NCBI GenBank assembly: GCA_018268785.1
Contig: JAFDVY010000008.1
Span: 1 to 55,982 of the forward strand
Origin: Acidobacteriota bacterium
Lineage (GTDB): Bacteria; Acidobacteriota; Terriglobia; Acidiferrales; UBA7541
DNA length: 55,982 bases
Direction of reading: 5' to 3'
This document shows positions 36,174-45,159 of the stretch, piece by piece. A model generated the notes under the pieces. It was not told the origin of the DNA. It saw only the letters and a list, made by a program, of their open reading frames with translations, and did no database searches. A program made the translations under genes and the position numbers. Each line of letters opens with the position of its first letter. Positions within the stretch are counted from its first letter, which is position 1.

Positions 36174-36271
36174 GGAGAGAGAAATCTCTCTTGGAAGTAA
36201 ATTGCTGAGAAAACTTGGACAATAAAAAGAAGATGGCGCGCTGTTCGCGCCTTCTTCTTTTTCGCTTCTTT

Positions 36272-36319
36272 CTTCTCCGTGCCCTCTGCGCTCTTTCCTC
36301 TGTGACCTCTGTGTTAAAG
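36272..36319. repeat. Interspersed CTCTGTG-type repeat, copy 2
   Basis: This 48-bp block (CTTCTCCGTGCCCTCTGCG and onward, ending CTGTGTTAAAG) is related to 32732-32778. The tail CTGTGTTAAA also occurs at 31161-31170 after the tandem repeat. Confidence 0.7.
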
Positions 36320-36495
36320 CTTTCGCTACGACTGGCAAGGCCCTAAACGGCGGAAGCTGTTCCGCAGCCTCTATTTTGCCGGGTGGCGGAAGCAAAAAGA
36401 AAAGGTTGCGCGTCTATACACGGAAGCGAGAACCCGGCCGTTTCTATTCCTTCTGGGCTCGGTGCTCTCTGTAACTCTGCAGCTGCTTCCCGCTT

Positions 36496-36948
36496 CTACT
36501 TGCTGACCACGCCCAGATGGCTCGCCACGCAAAGCCATGTTCCGTTTTTCTTCATCCAGGTATCCGTAAAACGCCCGTTGTGCGCGAATGGTTTTCCATT
36601 CTGCGTGCCCTTCTCCCGCGTCGCTCCCGTGATTACCAACGTATTCCCATGCTCGTGCAGCTTCATCCCTTCGGACATTTCCTGCGTCAGCTTCACATTC
36701 ATGTCCTTGATCGAATCCAGAAACTGGCTCTTGTTCAGCAAACTCCCGTCGTAATCCGTAAGCACAAAATCTTCATCCAGCATCTTTTCCATCGCCGCCG
36801 CATCGTGATTCAGCTGCATCTGATTCCACAGATTCTCCATCGCCACAACCTTCGAAGCGTCATCCGATTGCGGCGTCTCCGAAATAAGTGTCGGGCTTGA
36901 AAAGAGCCAGAAGCCAAAAAATAGTGAGAGTGTGCCGAAAACCTTCAT
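36496..36948 (-). CDS. Secreted NTF2-like / DUF4440 protein
   Basis: The 150-residue product has a hydrophobic N-terminal signal (MKVFGTLSLFFGFWLFSSPT). An NTF2/SnoaL-like fold follows, with the helix ENLWNQMQLNHDAAAMEKML, then EDFVLTDYDGSLLNKSQFLD, and the C-terminal strands HNGRFTDTWMKKNGTWLCVASH. The fold forms a cone-shaped pocket used by diverse small enzymes and binding proteins, so no reaction can be assigned. The ATG at 36948 was chosen over a start at 36993 because it places the signal peptide at the N-terminus. Confidence 0.8.
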   Translation of the reverse strand: MKVFGTLSLFFGFWLFSSPTLISETPQSDDASKVVAMENLWNQMQLNHDAAAMEKMLDEDFVLTDYDGSLLNKSQFLDSIKDMNVKLTQEMSEGMKLHEHGNTLVITGATREKGTQNGKPFAHNGRFTDTWMKKNGTWLCVASHLGVVSK

Positions 36949-37091
36949 CGCATATCTCCATTCTCTAAAACGCAACGCTCTATTCCCCTGCATTCTTCCA
37001 TAACTTTACATCTTTACTCCACAAGCAAGCTCACTCCTCTCGGCGAATTTCCTGCTAACATACGGTCCGCGCATCCTATTTCACGCCAGGC

Positions 37092-37733
37092 ATGAGCAAG
37101 AACGTGAGAAGTCCCGCAAATCCGCAAACGCAGGCATCCAAAGTCAGCGCACACGCTTCTTCCACTGCGGAACGACTCCCCCGCCAGCTTCACCCGCGAC
37201 GGCGCCAGCGCACCCGGTTTCTTTTTCGTTTTTTTCTCGGAATTTGCGGAGCCGCTCTCGTCCTTCTTCCTCTCGCGCTTCCTCAAAGCTGGATCGCTTC
37301 CATCTTCGGCCTGGGTATGTTTCTTGTTTCCATCCTTCTTCCTCCGGCTCGCTCCGCCGAAACCGGAGCTGCTCCGGAAATCGAGCCAGCACACGCGCAC
37401 AGCCCCAAAATCATTTTGAAAGGCGCGGATTTCTTCTCCGGTGATCCAATTCCAACTCCCGTTCAGATTTTTGTCAGTGAGAATCAGATTCTGGCGATCA
37501 AACCGGATCTTCAGCCTGCCGTCATCGTCCCAACCGCTGAAGTCACATCGGCATTTCTCCAGCGCCTGGAAAATTCCTGGCTTCTCGTGCTTATTTGGGC
37601 TGGAAACGAAACCACTTTTTCTTTCCGCGGAATTCACTGCGAACGCAACGCACGCCGCGCCCAAGCCGCCATTCGCACCTTCCTGCGTCCAGCGCCTCTG
37701 CAAAAGGCCAAAGCGCGTGCCGCCGGCGCATGA
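37092..37733 (+). CDS. Hypothetical protein with two membrane helices
   Basis: The 213-residue product has a basic N-terminal part (1-42) and two closely spaced hydrophobic helices (about 43-63 and 66-84). A soluble C-terminal domain (about 100-200) rich in beta-strand pattern follows (KIILKGADFF, PVQIFVSENQILAI, NSWLLVLIWAG, NETTFSFRG). The C-terminal helix is ARRAQAAIRTFL. Two helices plus a small beta domain recall membrane-anchored PH-like proteins, but this is only a shape resemblance. I do not recognise the family. Confidence 0.6.
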   Translation: MSKNVRSPANPQTQASKVSAHASSTAERLPRQLHPRRRQRTRFLFRFFLGICGAALVLLPLALPQSWIASIFGLGMFLVSILLPPARSAETGAAPEIEPAHAHSPKIILKGADFFSGDPIPTPVQIFVSENQILAIKPDLQPAVIVPTAEVTSAFLQRLENSWLLVLIWAGNETTFSFRGIHCERNARRAQAAIRTFLRPAPLQKAKARAAGA

Positions 37734-37800
37734 GAAACTCGTCGAAACTTAATCGTTTTTCCGCCCGGTTTTTCCGCGCCCCGTGTGGCACAATAGAGGC

Positions 37801-38046
37801 ATGGCACGCGGTTGGGAAAGCAAGGACGTGGAATCCCAAGTGGAAGCAAATAAAACAGAGAAGTCCCCAAACGAAAAAAAACAAAAGACGCAGGAGCAGT
37901 TGAACAAGGATCGCGAACGGCAGGGGCTTGAACTCTCCAAGAAGCATATCCTGGCAGATCTGGAAACCGCGAAGCATCCCAATCACCGCAAGTCGCTCGA
38001 AGCGGCGCTGGAACATCTCAACGCCAAAATCGAATCCCTCAAGTAA
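37801..38046 (+). CDS. Small charged hypothetical protein
   Basis: The 81-residue product is strongly charged and helical, with the run NKTEKSPNEKKQKTQEQLNK (about 18-37) and a second helical half KHILADLETAKHPNHRKSLE. It has no membrane segment or signal. It starts at the ATG at 37801 (in-frame GTG at 37783 lacks support). It follows the previous gene by 67 bp. The family is unknown to me. Codon use and regular length suggest it is real. Confidence 0.6.
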   Translation: MARGWESKDVESQVEANKTEKSPNEKKQKTQEQLNKDRERQGLELSKKHILADLETAKHPNHRKSLEAALEHLNAKIESLK

Positions 38047-38073
38047 TTTTGGGATTGTTTTCCTGAAAAAAAT

Positions 38074-39246
38074 CTAGTCCGTGAAAACGACGCCGACCGC
38101 GCTGTGGCCTTTTTCCGCGCCGTTGTCCACGCGGACCACGTAGCCGCGCAGTTTCATGGCATGAGTTCCGTCCTCGCCCGGCGTTTCCATCGTGACTTGC
38201 AATTCAGATTGCAGCCGCGGCGTGTGATGCAGCGAAATCAGCGCGCCTTGGAGCGAAAGATCCCGCACGATCGTTTCTTCTTCAAATTCCTGCCCGCTTT
38301 CCGTAACCCCGCGGATCATCGCGCGGAATTGCGCTTCGCGCCGCAGCGCAGTGCGCGTTCCGGGCATGTGCGCTTCCATGCGGTTTTCGGTAGGACCGCC
38401 GAGCGTAATCACCATGCCTTCGCTCGCTGCAAAAACCGAATCGAACTCTTCGCGCGCCTCCCGGAGCAATCCATCGATCATGCGATCGGTGGAATCCGGG
38501 TCGTGATGGAACAAAACCAGGGTTTTTGCGCCTGCATCGCGAGCAACTTTTACGCCTTCCAGCCATGTTGAATGGCCCCAGCCTTTGCGAACCGTGGCGA
38601 GTTGCTCCGGCGTGTACTGCGCGTCGTTGATAAAAATGTCCGCATCCTGCGCGAGTTCCCGAAGCGCAAGATCAAATTTCGGGTCGCCCGGCTCGTTGTC
38701 CGTCGCATAGACAACGGCGCCGGCCGGCGTATCGATTCTGTACCCCAGGCAGCCCTGCGGATGATTCAGGTCGCGCGCGGTAACCTTGTTTTCCCCGATG
38801 GTGAACGTTTCGCCCGCGGCTACTTCCATGAACGCCCGCTTGGCGCACATTGCGGACATGTCCACGGGGAAATACGGCATCGCCATCTGTGTCTCAAAAA
38901 CCTGCTTCAGGCTGTCGCGGCCCAGATACTTGGAGCGAAAACTGTAAAAATGAAACGAATTGTTTTCCGCATAAAGCGGCGCAAAAAACGGAATTCCTTG
39001 AATGTGATCCCAGTGATAGTGGGTGACGAGAATGTGCGTTTCGGGATTTCTGGCAGACTGCGGCACGCTCCAACGCGAACCGAGCGAGCGCAAGCCGGTT
39101 CCGCAATCCAGAATAAATTGCGTTCCGTCCGGGGCCACGAGCTCGAGGCACGGCGTGTTGCCGCCGTAGCGCCAAGTGGCGGGATCCACCGTCGGTGTGG
39201 AACCGCGCACACCCCAAAAACTCAGCTTTGTCACCGGGACCGACAT
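38074..39246 (-). CDS. Metallo-beta-lactamase-fold hydrolase fused to a PilZ domain
   Basis: The 390-residue product begins with an MBL-fold phosphodiesterase-like domain (1-~280). It shows FWGVRGSTPT (10-19), the metal motif HYHWDH (76-81), NHPQGCLGYR (161-170), ATDNE (181-185) and FHHDPDSTD. This order is that of the WGVRGS-type hydrolases related to cyclic-nucleotide phosphodiesterases. Residues about 300-390 match a PilZ domain, with RR...R (302, 303, 308) and DLSLQG (329-334). PilZ normally binds c-di-GMP. Here the arginine spacing is one residue off the usual RxxxR, so binding is uncertain. The frame stays open upstream to 40782, but the WGVRGS start fixes the beginning at 39246. Confidence 0.85.
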   Translation of the reverse strand: MSVPVTKLSFWGVRGSTPTVDPATWRYGGNTPCLELVAPDGTQFILDCGTGLRSLGSRWSVPQSARNPETHILVTHYHWDHIQGIPFFAPLYAENNSFHFYSFRSKYLGRDSLKQVFETQMAMPYFPVDMSAMCAKRAFMEVAAGETFTIGENKVTARDLNHPQGCLGYRIDTPAGAVVYATDNEPGDPKFDLALRELAQDADIFINDAQYTPEQLATVRKGWGHSTWLEGVKVARDAGAKTLVLFHHDPDSTDRMIDGLLREAREEFDSVFAASEGMVITLGGPTENRMEAHMPGTRTALRREAQFRAMIRGVTESGQEFEEETIVRDLSLQGALISLHHTPRLQSELQVTMETPGEDGTHAMKLRGYVVRVDNGAEKGHSAVGVVFTD

Positions 39247-39444
39247 TTCTCGCGCTATGCCCCTGGAACTATCCTCTTCCCCGCGATGAAAGCCGGGACC
39301 GGGGAAGCTCTTTCGATACTCGCAGTGGTTGCCGACAGCGTCAATCGGTTCGCAAGGCCGTAGTGTCAAACTGCCTAACAACGCACGAAACTGGCCAGGC
39401 GGCGGTAGCGCTGGCCCAGTCGAATTGGCATAAACTAAGGATTC

Positions 39445-40428
39445 ATGGACGACCATTCTCATGACAGCCATGACCATGGCCACGCACTCTCGCACGGTCA
39501 CTCGCAGGGACATTCTCATGAAGGGCACGGCCACGTTCACCCGCCGCTGAAACCCAGCGTTTTGGCATGGGCGATGGTGGCGACTCTTGGCCTTGTGGTG
39601 GCTGAGGTTTTTGGCGGCCTGCTCGGCCATAGCGTCGCGCTGCTGAATGACGCGGTGCACAATCTTTCCGATGTGCCAGCACTCGGTATTTCCTGGATCG
39701 CCATGCGCTGGGCGGAGCGCCCCGCAGACCGGGATAAAACGTACGGCTACCATCGCGCGGGAACGCTGGCGGCGTTCACGAACGCGGTGCTGCTGGTGCT
39801 GCTTTCCGCCTGGCTCGGATGGGAAGCGATCGAGCGGCTTCGAGCGCCGGTAGCTGTCGTTGAGAGCTGGATGATCTGGACTTCGGTGGCCGCGCTTGCG
39901 GTAAATGGCGGAATCACGCTGGCGGTGATGCGCGGGCACGAAGACCTGAACCTGCGTACGATCCTGATCCACAATTTCGGCGACGCACTCTCTAACATTG
40001 CAATCATTGGCGGCGCGATCGCGATTCACTACACCGGGCTCAACTGGATCGACCCGATTCTGGGCCTCGCGATTGGATTGCTTGTTCTCTGGTCGAGTAT
40101 CGGGATATTGCGCGACTCGGCGCACATTTTGCTGGAAGGGCGCCCGCAAAATGTGCAGGTGGAAGAAGTGGCCCGCGCGATTCTGACCGTTACCGGCGTC
40201 ATGGAAGTTCACGATGTGCACATCTGGTCGCTCGGCGGCGATCACAATGCGATGAGCTGCCATGCCCGCGTTCCAGACATGCACATGGACGAGTGCGAGA
40301 CGATTCTTTCCGCCATACGCCAAAAAGTGCACAGCGCGTTTGGGATCGACCACGTCACAATCCAGCTCGAACGCGCCGGGCTGCCTGCCCAGTCCGGCTA
40401 CGTGATGCCCGAACCTGCCCAGAAGTAG
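39445..40428 (+). CDS. Cation diffusion facilitator with His-rich N-terminus (CzcD/ZitB-like)
   Basis: The 327-residue inner-membrane exporter removes divalent metals such as Zn, Co or Cd by proton antiport. The first 34 residues contain 12 histidines (HSHDSHDHGHALSHGHSQGH region), a likely metal buffer. Six hydrophobic helices follow. The metal-site residues HSVALLNDAVHNLSD (about 68-82) and HNFGDALSN (about 178-186) carry the expected H/D pairs. The C-terminal ~90 residues form the cytoplasmic ferredoxin-like domain (VHDVHIWSLG). It is divergent from the MBL-PilZ gene across 198 bp. Confidence 0.92.
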   Translation: MDDHSHDSHDHGHALSHGHSQGHSHEGHGHVHPPLKPSVLAWAMVATLGLVVAEVFGGLLGHSVALLNDAVHNLSDVPALGISWIAMRWAERPADRDKTYGYHRAGTLAAFTNAVLLVLLSAWLGWEAIERLRAPVAVVESWMIWTSVAALAVNGGITLAVMRGHEDLNLRTILIHNFGDALSNIAIIGGAIAIHYTGLNWIDPILGLAIGLLVLWSSIGILRDSAHILLEGRPQNVQVEEVARAILTVTGVMEVHDVHIWSLGGDHNAMSCHARVPDMHMDECETILSAIRQKVHSAFGIDHVTIQLERAGLPAQSGYVMPEPAQK

Positions 40429-40858
40429 TTTTCCCACCCTCGACGAAAACACAAATAGGGTACGCCCCGGCCGTTCAACCCAAAGAGTGCAGAAACCATT
40501 GAAAATGTGAATGTTAGATTTCACTCTTTCAAGAGTGGGTGAAAGAAAATCGGGAGCCACGTAAGTTTGATACCCCCACCCCGGGGCAATCCAGATGGTT
40601 ATCAAAAGAAAGGGGTTGTTGGCGGAGCACTCTGTAAGATTATGAAAATAAAAGGTAGAAAAACCGCTGGTCTGTTTAGTAGAAGGTAAACGGGAGAGAT
40701 GGGAAGTTGCCAGGAAGAATGAGGAGCCAACCCGGCGAGAGCGCATCGTCAAACGGGCGAAAAACCCCGCCCATACGTGCAAGATTATAGCACACTAGTA
40801 CCGTATGTCAAGGATTAAGAGCGAGGTGCCGTGGCAGAAACGACCAGCGAGTGTGGCA
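40429..40858. other. Gap without a convincing gene, transcribed leftwards from a consensus promoter
   Basis: 430 bp between the cation exporter and a convergent MBL gene. Besides the promoter listed separately it contains GGGCG-GGGTTTTT-CGCCC just inside the predicted start (about 40756-40773), a CCCCACCCCGGGG patch (about 40575-40587) and CACTCTT-TC-AAGAGTG (40522-40537). The minus strand is open as the far N-terminal end of a longer frame reaching the MBL-PilZ gene, but this part has no recognisable protein features. A structured RNA or a dispersed element is the better guess. Confidence 0.5.
40784..40811 (-). promoter_or_regulatory. Consensus sigma-70 promoter pointing into a non-coding gap
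   Basis: On the minus strand, TTGACA (40811-40806), 16-bp spacer, TATAAT (40789-40784), both boxes matching consensus exactly. Transcription would start near 40778 and run leftwards. The nearest minus-strand gene is 1.5 kb away, beyond the oppositely oriented cation exporter. Confidence 0.7.
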
Positions 40859-41878
40859 TCAACGAGCTAGCGGGCCGGGGGAGATGCCGTCGGTGAGAGA
40901 AAATGTGGAGCCGACGGTGGCGACGACCGCGGTTTTGCGGGTGAGGCCGGCACGTTGGCGAAGACGATAGACGGCTTCGATGCCGGTGCAGTGTGCGCCG
41001 AGAAGATTGGCTACATGGAACTCCTTCATCTTGTCGCCGGTCCAATCGAGCTGGTCGTCGCCTGCAGTGAAGAGATGAATCCCGCCGACGACGCCGTATA
41101 CGGGACGGTCCGGAAATTTTCCGCCGGCGTCGGTAAGAATATTGACGATTCCCGCGTGCGCGCAGCCGGTTATGACGACGAGTCCTTGCGGGGCGTTCAG
41201 GACAAGAGACTGATCCTCGGGAACGTTGTCTTCCACTAAGCCTTCGGGCGTCTGCACTTTTCCGACTGCGGCGCCAGGAAGGCCGTAGTTGCGCTCCGGA
41301 AATTTTCGCGGCACGGGACCGGTGAGCCATGCACCGGGAAACAACTCCGACCAAGCGTCATGCTCGATAAATTTCCCGCCTGTAGCTTCAAATTCCTTGC
41401 GAATGGAAATCATCAAGTTGCTTTCGCCTTGCGGTCCCGGACGACTATAGAAGATGCCCTTTGAGACATGAACGACGGACAACGCGGCTGGATCTTTCTT
41501 CATCAGTTCGCGACGTAACGCGAGCAATCCGCCAACATGATCCCAATGGCTGTGGGAGAGAACGACTTCGTGAACGCCGGAAAGATCAAGCTTCAGATCC
41601 TTCAGGTTCAGCGCAACCGTATCGGGATGCGTGCCAGTGTCCAAGAGAATCCGATGCCCGTCCGCTTCGACAAGTGCGGCAAAACCCCATTCGCCGATGC
41701 CCGCCGGCTGACCAACGAGCATGGTGGAAAGAACGGTGACCTTGAGCGAATGGATTTGGGCGGCGGAATCAGCGGCGGCAGGCGGAGGGGATGCGTGGAC
41801 CGAGTCCAGCGATTTTGGCGCCGCTGCAATAAATACAAGCGCGAATAGTGCGGTCCGGATGCGTGCTTGGATTTTCAT
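40859..41878 (-). CDS. Secreted metallo-beta-lactamase-fold hydrolase
   Basis: The 339-residue product has a signal-like N-terminus (RTALFALVFIAAAPKSLDSV). The MBL motif is LSHSHWDHVGG, with ILLDTGTHPD before it, ITGCAHAG in the middle and LLGAHCTG near the end. This motif order matches the group that contains the methanopterin-pathway-like phosphate synthase family and related arylsulfatase-like hydrolases. The substrate is unknown. All metal-binding positions (H, H, D, H, then H of CAHAG) are present, so it should be active. It stands alone. Confidence 0.85.
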   Translation of the reverse strand: MKIQARIRTALFALVFIAAAPKSLDSVHASPPPAAADSAAQIHSLKVTVLSTMLVGQPAGIGEWGFAALVEADGHRILLDTGTHPDTVALNLKDLKLDLSGVHEVVLSHSHWDHVGGLLALRRELMKKDPAALSVVHVSKGIFYSRPGPQGESNLMISIRKEFEATGGKFIEHDAWSELFPGAWLTGPVPRKFPERNYGLPGAAVGKVQTPEGLVEDNVPEDQSLVLNAPQGLVVITGCAHAGIVNILTDAGGKFPDRPVYGVVGGIHLFTAGDDQLDWTGDKMKEFHVANLLGAHCTGIEAVYRLRQRAGLTRKTAVVATVGSTFSLTDGISPGPLAR

Positions 41879-42155
41879 GGCGATGTGTCGTGTTCCTCCT
41901 GTCAGGATTTTCCGATGGCGCTTTCCGTTGGGTCAAGGCGCCGCTGCATTTACCGCACATCGCGGAGCTGCCCACGGAAGAGCAGGTTGCGGACGGTCTG
42001 ATAGTGCGAGGGAAGCACAATAGCAAATAAATAGCCACCTAGTACTATTCACTCTGGCGAGACCCGTGTTCGAAACTTTATCTGAGAGCCGCTTACGCGC
42101 GGTAAGAAACATCATTTTGCGTGGGTTTTGAGCCCGGGAATGCATGGAGAGCAAC

Positions 42156-43178
42156 ATGCAAAACTCAATAAAAAGATACGAATCTGTGTCAGCGCCGGAA
42201 GGGTTGCTTCGGCCGAGGCTACCGTATTATCCAGCGTACTTGCTGTGTTTCGCGATCGTTCTGTTCTTTCCATCCGGGGCGATGGCGCAGTCAAACGCCG
42301 AGTGGACGCAGTACAAGATTAAGTGCGGAATACCCTCCTCGATGGCATACAACGACTGGGTAGCCCAAGGCTCGCCGTGTGGCAAGACTGGATCGGGAGG
42401 TGCGGCTACGCCTGCTGCTCCAGCCCTTACCCCACAGCAACAGCTAGCCATGCAGAGTGCGGTGACGGGAGGATACATGATTGGGCAGGGCCTCCATCAA
42501 TTGTTGTTCGGTCCGCCCGCAGCCCGTCCTGCACCAGAGGATCCAGCCCAGCAGCAACGAAGACTTGCCGCCGACCAACTCAACAACAGCGGCATTTACT
42601 TGCTCAAACAAAGGAATTACGCCGGCGCAATCCACGAATTTCAGCAAGCTCTCCTCAACACGCCGAACGACTCAGTGATCCTGCATAATCTTGAGTTCGC
42701 AGAACAAAAACTGAGAGATGGAGCGGTAGCCGCGCACACGAGCGGAGCATTGGGCCAACTCTTGGGCAGTACCCCATCGGCCGGCTGGGCCTTCAATCTG
42801 AACTCGCCGGCGCGAACTTCGGTGGCAAACCCCGTTGCTTCCCCGTTGAGTCTGGTCAATCTCGATTCTGACACGCGAGTGGTAGACCTTCGCGGCACGA
42901 GTAAAACTTCGCTTGATGCGGAAGCACTAAAGGGCCGATCCAGCGTAGCCTCACCCTTGGTGAACCTGCCGGAAGTGCGAGATATCGAATTGCTTTTCCC
43001 GGGAGGAGCCCCTGCCGAGTCTCCATCGCAAGTGGTGCTGCCGCAAGCGAAGGATATTGAGTTGCTTTTCCCGGGGCCGCAACCATCCGGCCTTGTCGTT
43101 CCGCCGCAGGCGCAGGACATCGAACTGCTCTTTCAGCCGCCAACCCAAAAGAAGACACCGGCCTTACCGCACAACTGA
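42156..43178 (+). CDS. Secreted TPR-like protein with three DIELLF repeats
   Basis: The 340-residue product has a signal peptide (LLCFAIVLFFPSGAMAQ, ending near residue 45) and a low-complexity Gly/Ala/Pro part. A TPR-like helical segment follows (about 137-190; LNNSGIYLLKQRNYAGAIHE). Near the C-terminus a short motif DIELLF occurs three times (276-281, 300-305, 321-326), each after a Pro/Val-rich linker. The family is not recognised. The ATG at 42156 was chosen because GGAG precedes it at a good distance; 42144 is also possible. It lies 12 bp upstream of the next gene, so the two are probably one operon and may act together in the envelope. Confidence 0.7.
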   Translation: MQNSIKRYESVSAPEGLLRPRLPYYPAYLLCFAIVLFFPSGAMAQSNAEWTQYKIKCGIPSSMAYNDWVAQGSPCGKTGSGGAATPAAPALTPQQQLAMQSAVTGGYMIGQGLHQLLFGPPAARPAPEDPAQQQRRLAADQLNNSGIYLLKQRNYAGAIHEFQQALLNTPNDSVILHNLEFAEQKLRDGAVAAHTSGALGQLLGSTPSAGWAFNLNSPARTSVANPVASPLSLVNLDSDTRVVDLRGTSKTSLDAEALKGRSSVASPLVNLPEVRDIELLFPGGAPAESPSQVVLPQAKDIELLFPGPQPSGLVVPPQAQDIELLFQPPTQKKTPALPHN

Positions 43179-43190
43179 TCGGCGACATTT

Positions 43191-44900
43191 ATGAAAATAC
43201 CTCTAAAGCTTTTAACACTCGGCTGGTTGACCGCTGGCATGTTTCTAACGGCGGCGAGAGCGCAGACGCCTGCTGTGTCGACAGGGGAGACCAGCCCGGC
43301 AACAGCGCCCGCGGCAAGCCAGGCACCGGACGAAGCGACCCGGAAAATCGCTGAACTGGTTCACGCCGGGAAGTATGCCGAAGCGCAACAATTGACGATT
43401 GGCCTGCTCGTTGCGTATCCCGAAGATCAGCGGCTCATCAAGGCCAAGGGAATGCTAGAGAAGATTCTTGCGGGTGGCGGCGCGGTCAACGGACCTGCCA
43501 ACAGCCATGCGCCGGCCAGCGATACAACTTCCGCTCCCTCCGCAGGGAACGCAAATGAAGAACAGCTTACGGGGATGGAGAAGGTGGACTACAACGCGCT
43601 GATCGAACTGGCGCGGCAAGCGCAGCAAACCACGGATTTGGACCAGCAAAAAGCATCGCTGAATCAGTTTCTGGATCAGAGCACGCCGTTCTTGCGGAAA
43701 CATCCTCACGAATTGTTGCTCTGGCAGCTTCGCGCGGCGTCGGCCATCAGTCTTAATGAGCCGATGGTCGGATATGAAGCGGGCCAGCAACTTCTGACGA
43801 TGGGCGCGGCGGATAGCAACGACCCGAATTTGCAGAGTTTGTTAGCGCAACTCAAAAACAAAAACTGGCTTGACCAGCAAGAAGCGGAAAATTTATTCGC
43901 TCAGCAACGCTATATCCTGGTGGCCTTTCTGGGCGAGGCGGACGATACGCCAACACACAGCGATCTCCGGTCCGCCATCAGTTCCGAGATGAATAAAACG
44001 CTAGTGTCCAAGTATCCCTCCCGCCAAAATCATTTCGTCGCTCCGGACCCGCGCGACCCTCCGCCTCTCTTGGCGCTCACCTTCAACGTTCACGGCACCA
44101 CCCTCTCTCCCTGTACGTACAGCGCATTTAAGAACGTGTGGAAATGCCCGGCGCAAACCTCGCTCACGGTCGAGGGCTCTTCGCCCGAGGGTTGGCGCTT
44201 CAATAAGACGTACACGTTCTCCGGTGGTACCTCCGGTGTAGGCTGGGGAACCGCCCGCACACCGCTCACTCCCTTCCAAGTGCAGGCGTGGATCAGTCAC
44301 GGAGTGGCTGAGACATTCCGCGAAATACTGGATGCGGACGACGTGCGCGCCGCTTTCAGCAAATCCACCTTAAGAGCCGTCCCGCCGGTTGCCCACCCTT
44401 CTGCGCTCAGGAACGATCCGGTTCCTGAACGTGAGCTGCCAGCCGATCATGTTTCAGAACCTGCCGGCCACTCTGCATCAGAACCTGTCCTAGCCGCCGT
44501 TCAAAGTTCCGCGTCCGCGCGTGTGACATCCACCTTTGCCAACGCATCAAACACAACGATCTTGCACGTGTATCGTCCGCACCGCCTTACCGCTGCGGCG
44601 CAGAAACCTTACATTTTCGTCGACGGTAAGAAAATTACGCCGATCGCCAATTCTCAAGAAATTCGCATGCTCCTCGCGCCTGGAAAACACACTATCTCCG
44701 TATCAAAAAAATATGTGGACAACGAACTGCCCATCAACGATCTAGATATGGCTGCTGGAAGCGAGTACTGGATTCGAGTCGATATTTCAGCCGGCGCCTG
44801 GGCCGCCCATTCGAAGCTCTTCGTGGTACCCGGAGATCAAGCACAGTTGGAGTCCAAGCGCATGGAAGAAATAAAAATCGGCGATATATCCATGAACTGA
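43191..44900 (+). CDS. Secreted protein with C-terminal DUF2846-like domain
   Basis: The 569-residue product has a signal peptide (MKIPLKLLTLGWLTAGMFLT, cleavage near RAQ). Helical TPR-like stretches follow (about 45-90 and 125-240), then a beta-rich middle (about 280-390). The C-terminal part resembles DUF2846 (about 440-545: ILHVYRPHRL, PYIFVDGKKITPI, LLAPGKHTISV), a small beta domain found in envelope lipoproteins. The pairing with the upstream gene suggests a shared envelope role. A specific function cannot be assigned. Confidence 0.7.
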   Translation: MKIPLKLLTLGWLTAGMFLTAARAQTPAVSTGETSPATAPAASQAPDEATRKIAELVHAGKYAEAQQLTIGLLVAYPEDQRLIKAKGMLEKILAGGGAVNGPANSHAPASDTTSAPSAGNANEEQLTGMEKVDYNALIELARQAQQTTDLDQQKASLNQFLDQSTPFLRKHPHELLLWQLRAASAISLNEPMVGYEAGQQLLTMGAADSNDPNLQSLLAQLKNKNWLDQQEAENLFAQQRYILVAFLGEADDTPTHSDLRSAISSEMNKTLVSKYPSRQNHFVAPDPRDPPPLLALTFNVHGTTLSPCTYSAFKNVWKCPAQTSLTVEGSSPEGWRFNKTYTFSGGTSGVGWGTARTPLTPFQVQAWISHGVAETFREILDADDVRAAFSKSTLRAVPPVAHPSALRNDPVPERELPADHVSEPAGHSASEPVLAAVQSSASARVTSTFANASNTTILHVYRPHRLTAAAQKPYIFVDGKKITPIANSQEIRMLLAPGKHTISVSKKYVDNELPINDLDMAAGSEYWIRVDISAGAWAAHSKLFVVPGDQAQLESKRMEEIKIGDISMN

Positions 44901-45159
44901 GTTTCAGAAGACTCCGTATGCATGGTTTTGGAACAGGCCAACGAAATCCGGACCCAAGAATTGTGACGGTAAGGACTTGTCGACTGATTGCTGCTCTTGG
45001 GTAACTCTCTATGCCTCACCTGCTGGTTGGTAGCTCTACCGGCTCGCCAAGAGCGGACATTTGATGCTGGCGACATTTTGGACGGCCAGATGCAGCGAGC
45101 GGACGGTGAGGGGTTCCAATCTACAAAGGCAAGGCTACCCCGTGGTAGCGGGGTTGTGC

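Larger units (their letters stand above)
36070..36495. other. Repeat-rich intergenic region
   Basis: 426 bp without a supported gene, between two convergent genes. It contains the nested inverted repeat at 36121-36173, a small AGAGAGA/TCTCTCT hairpin just after it (about 36175-36192) and copy 2 of the CTCTGTG-type repeat. A weaker related run (GGTGCTCTCTGTAACTCTGCAG) lies near 36460-36482. Confidence 0.65.

Noticed and set aside
39247..40782. Open minus-strand extension that would make the MBL-PilZ protein 902 residues long
   Set aside because: It is antisense to the cation exporter, has no recognisable domain, and the conserved WGVRGS start places the real N-terminus at 39246.
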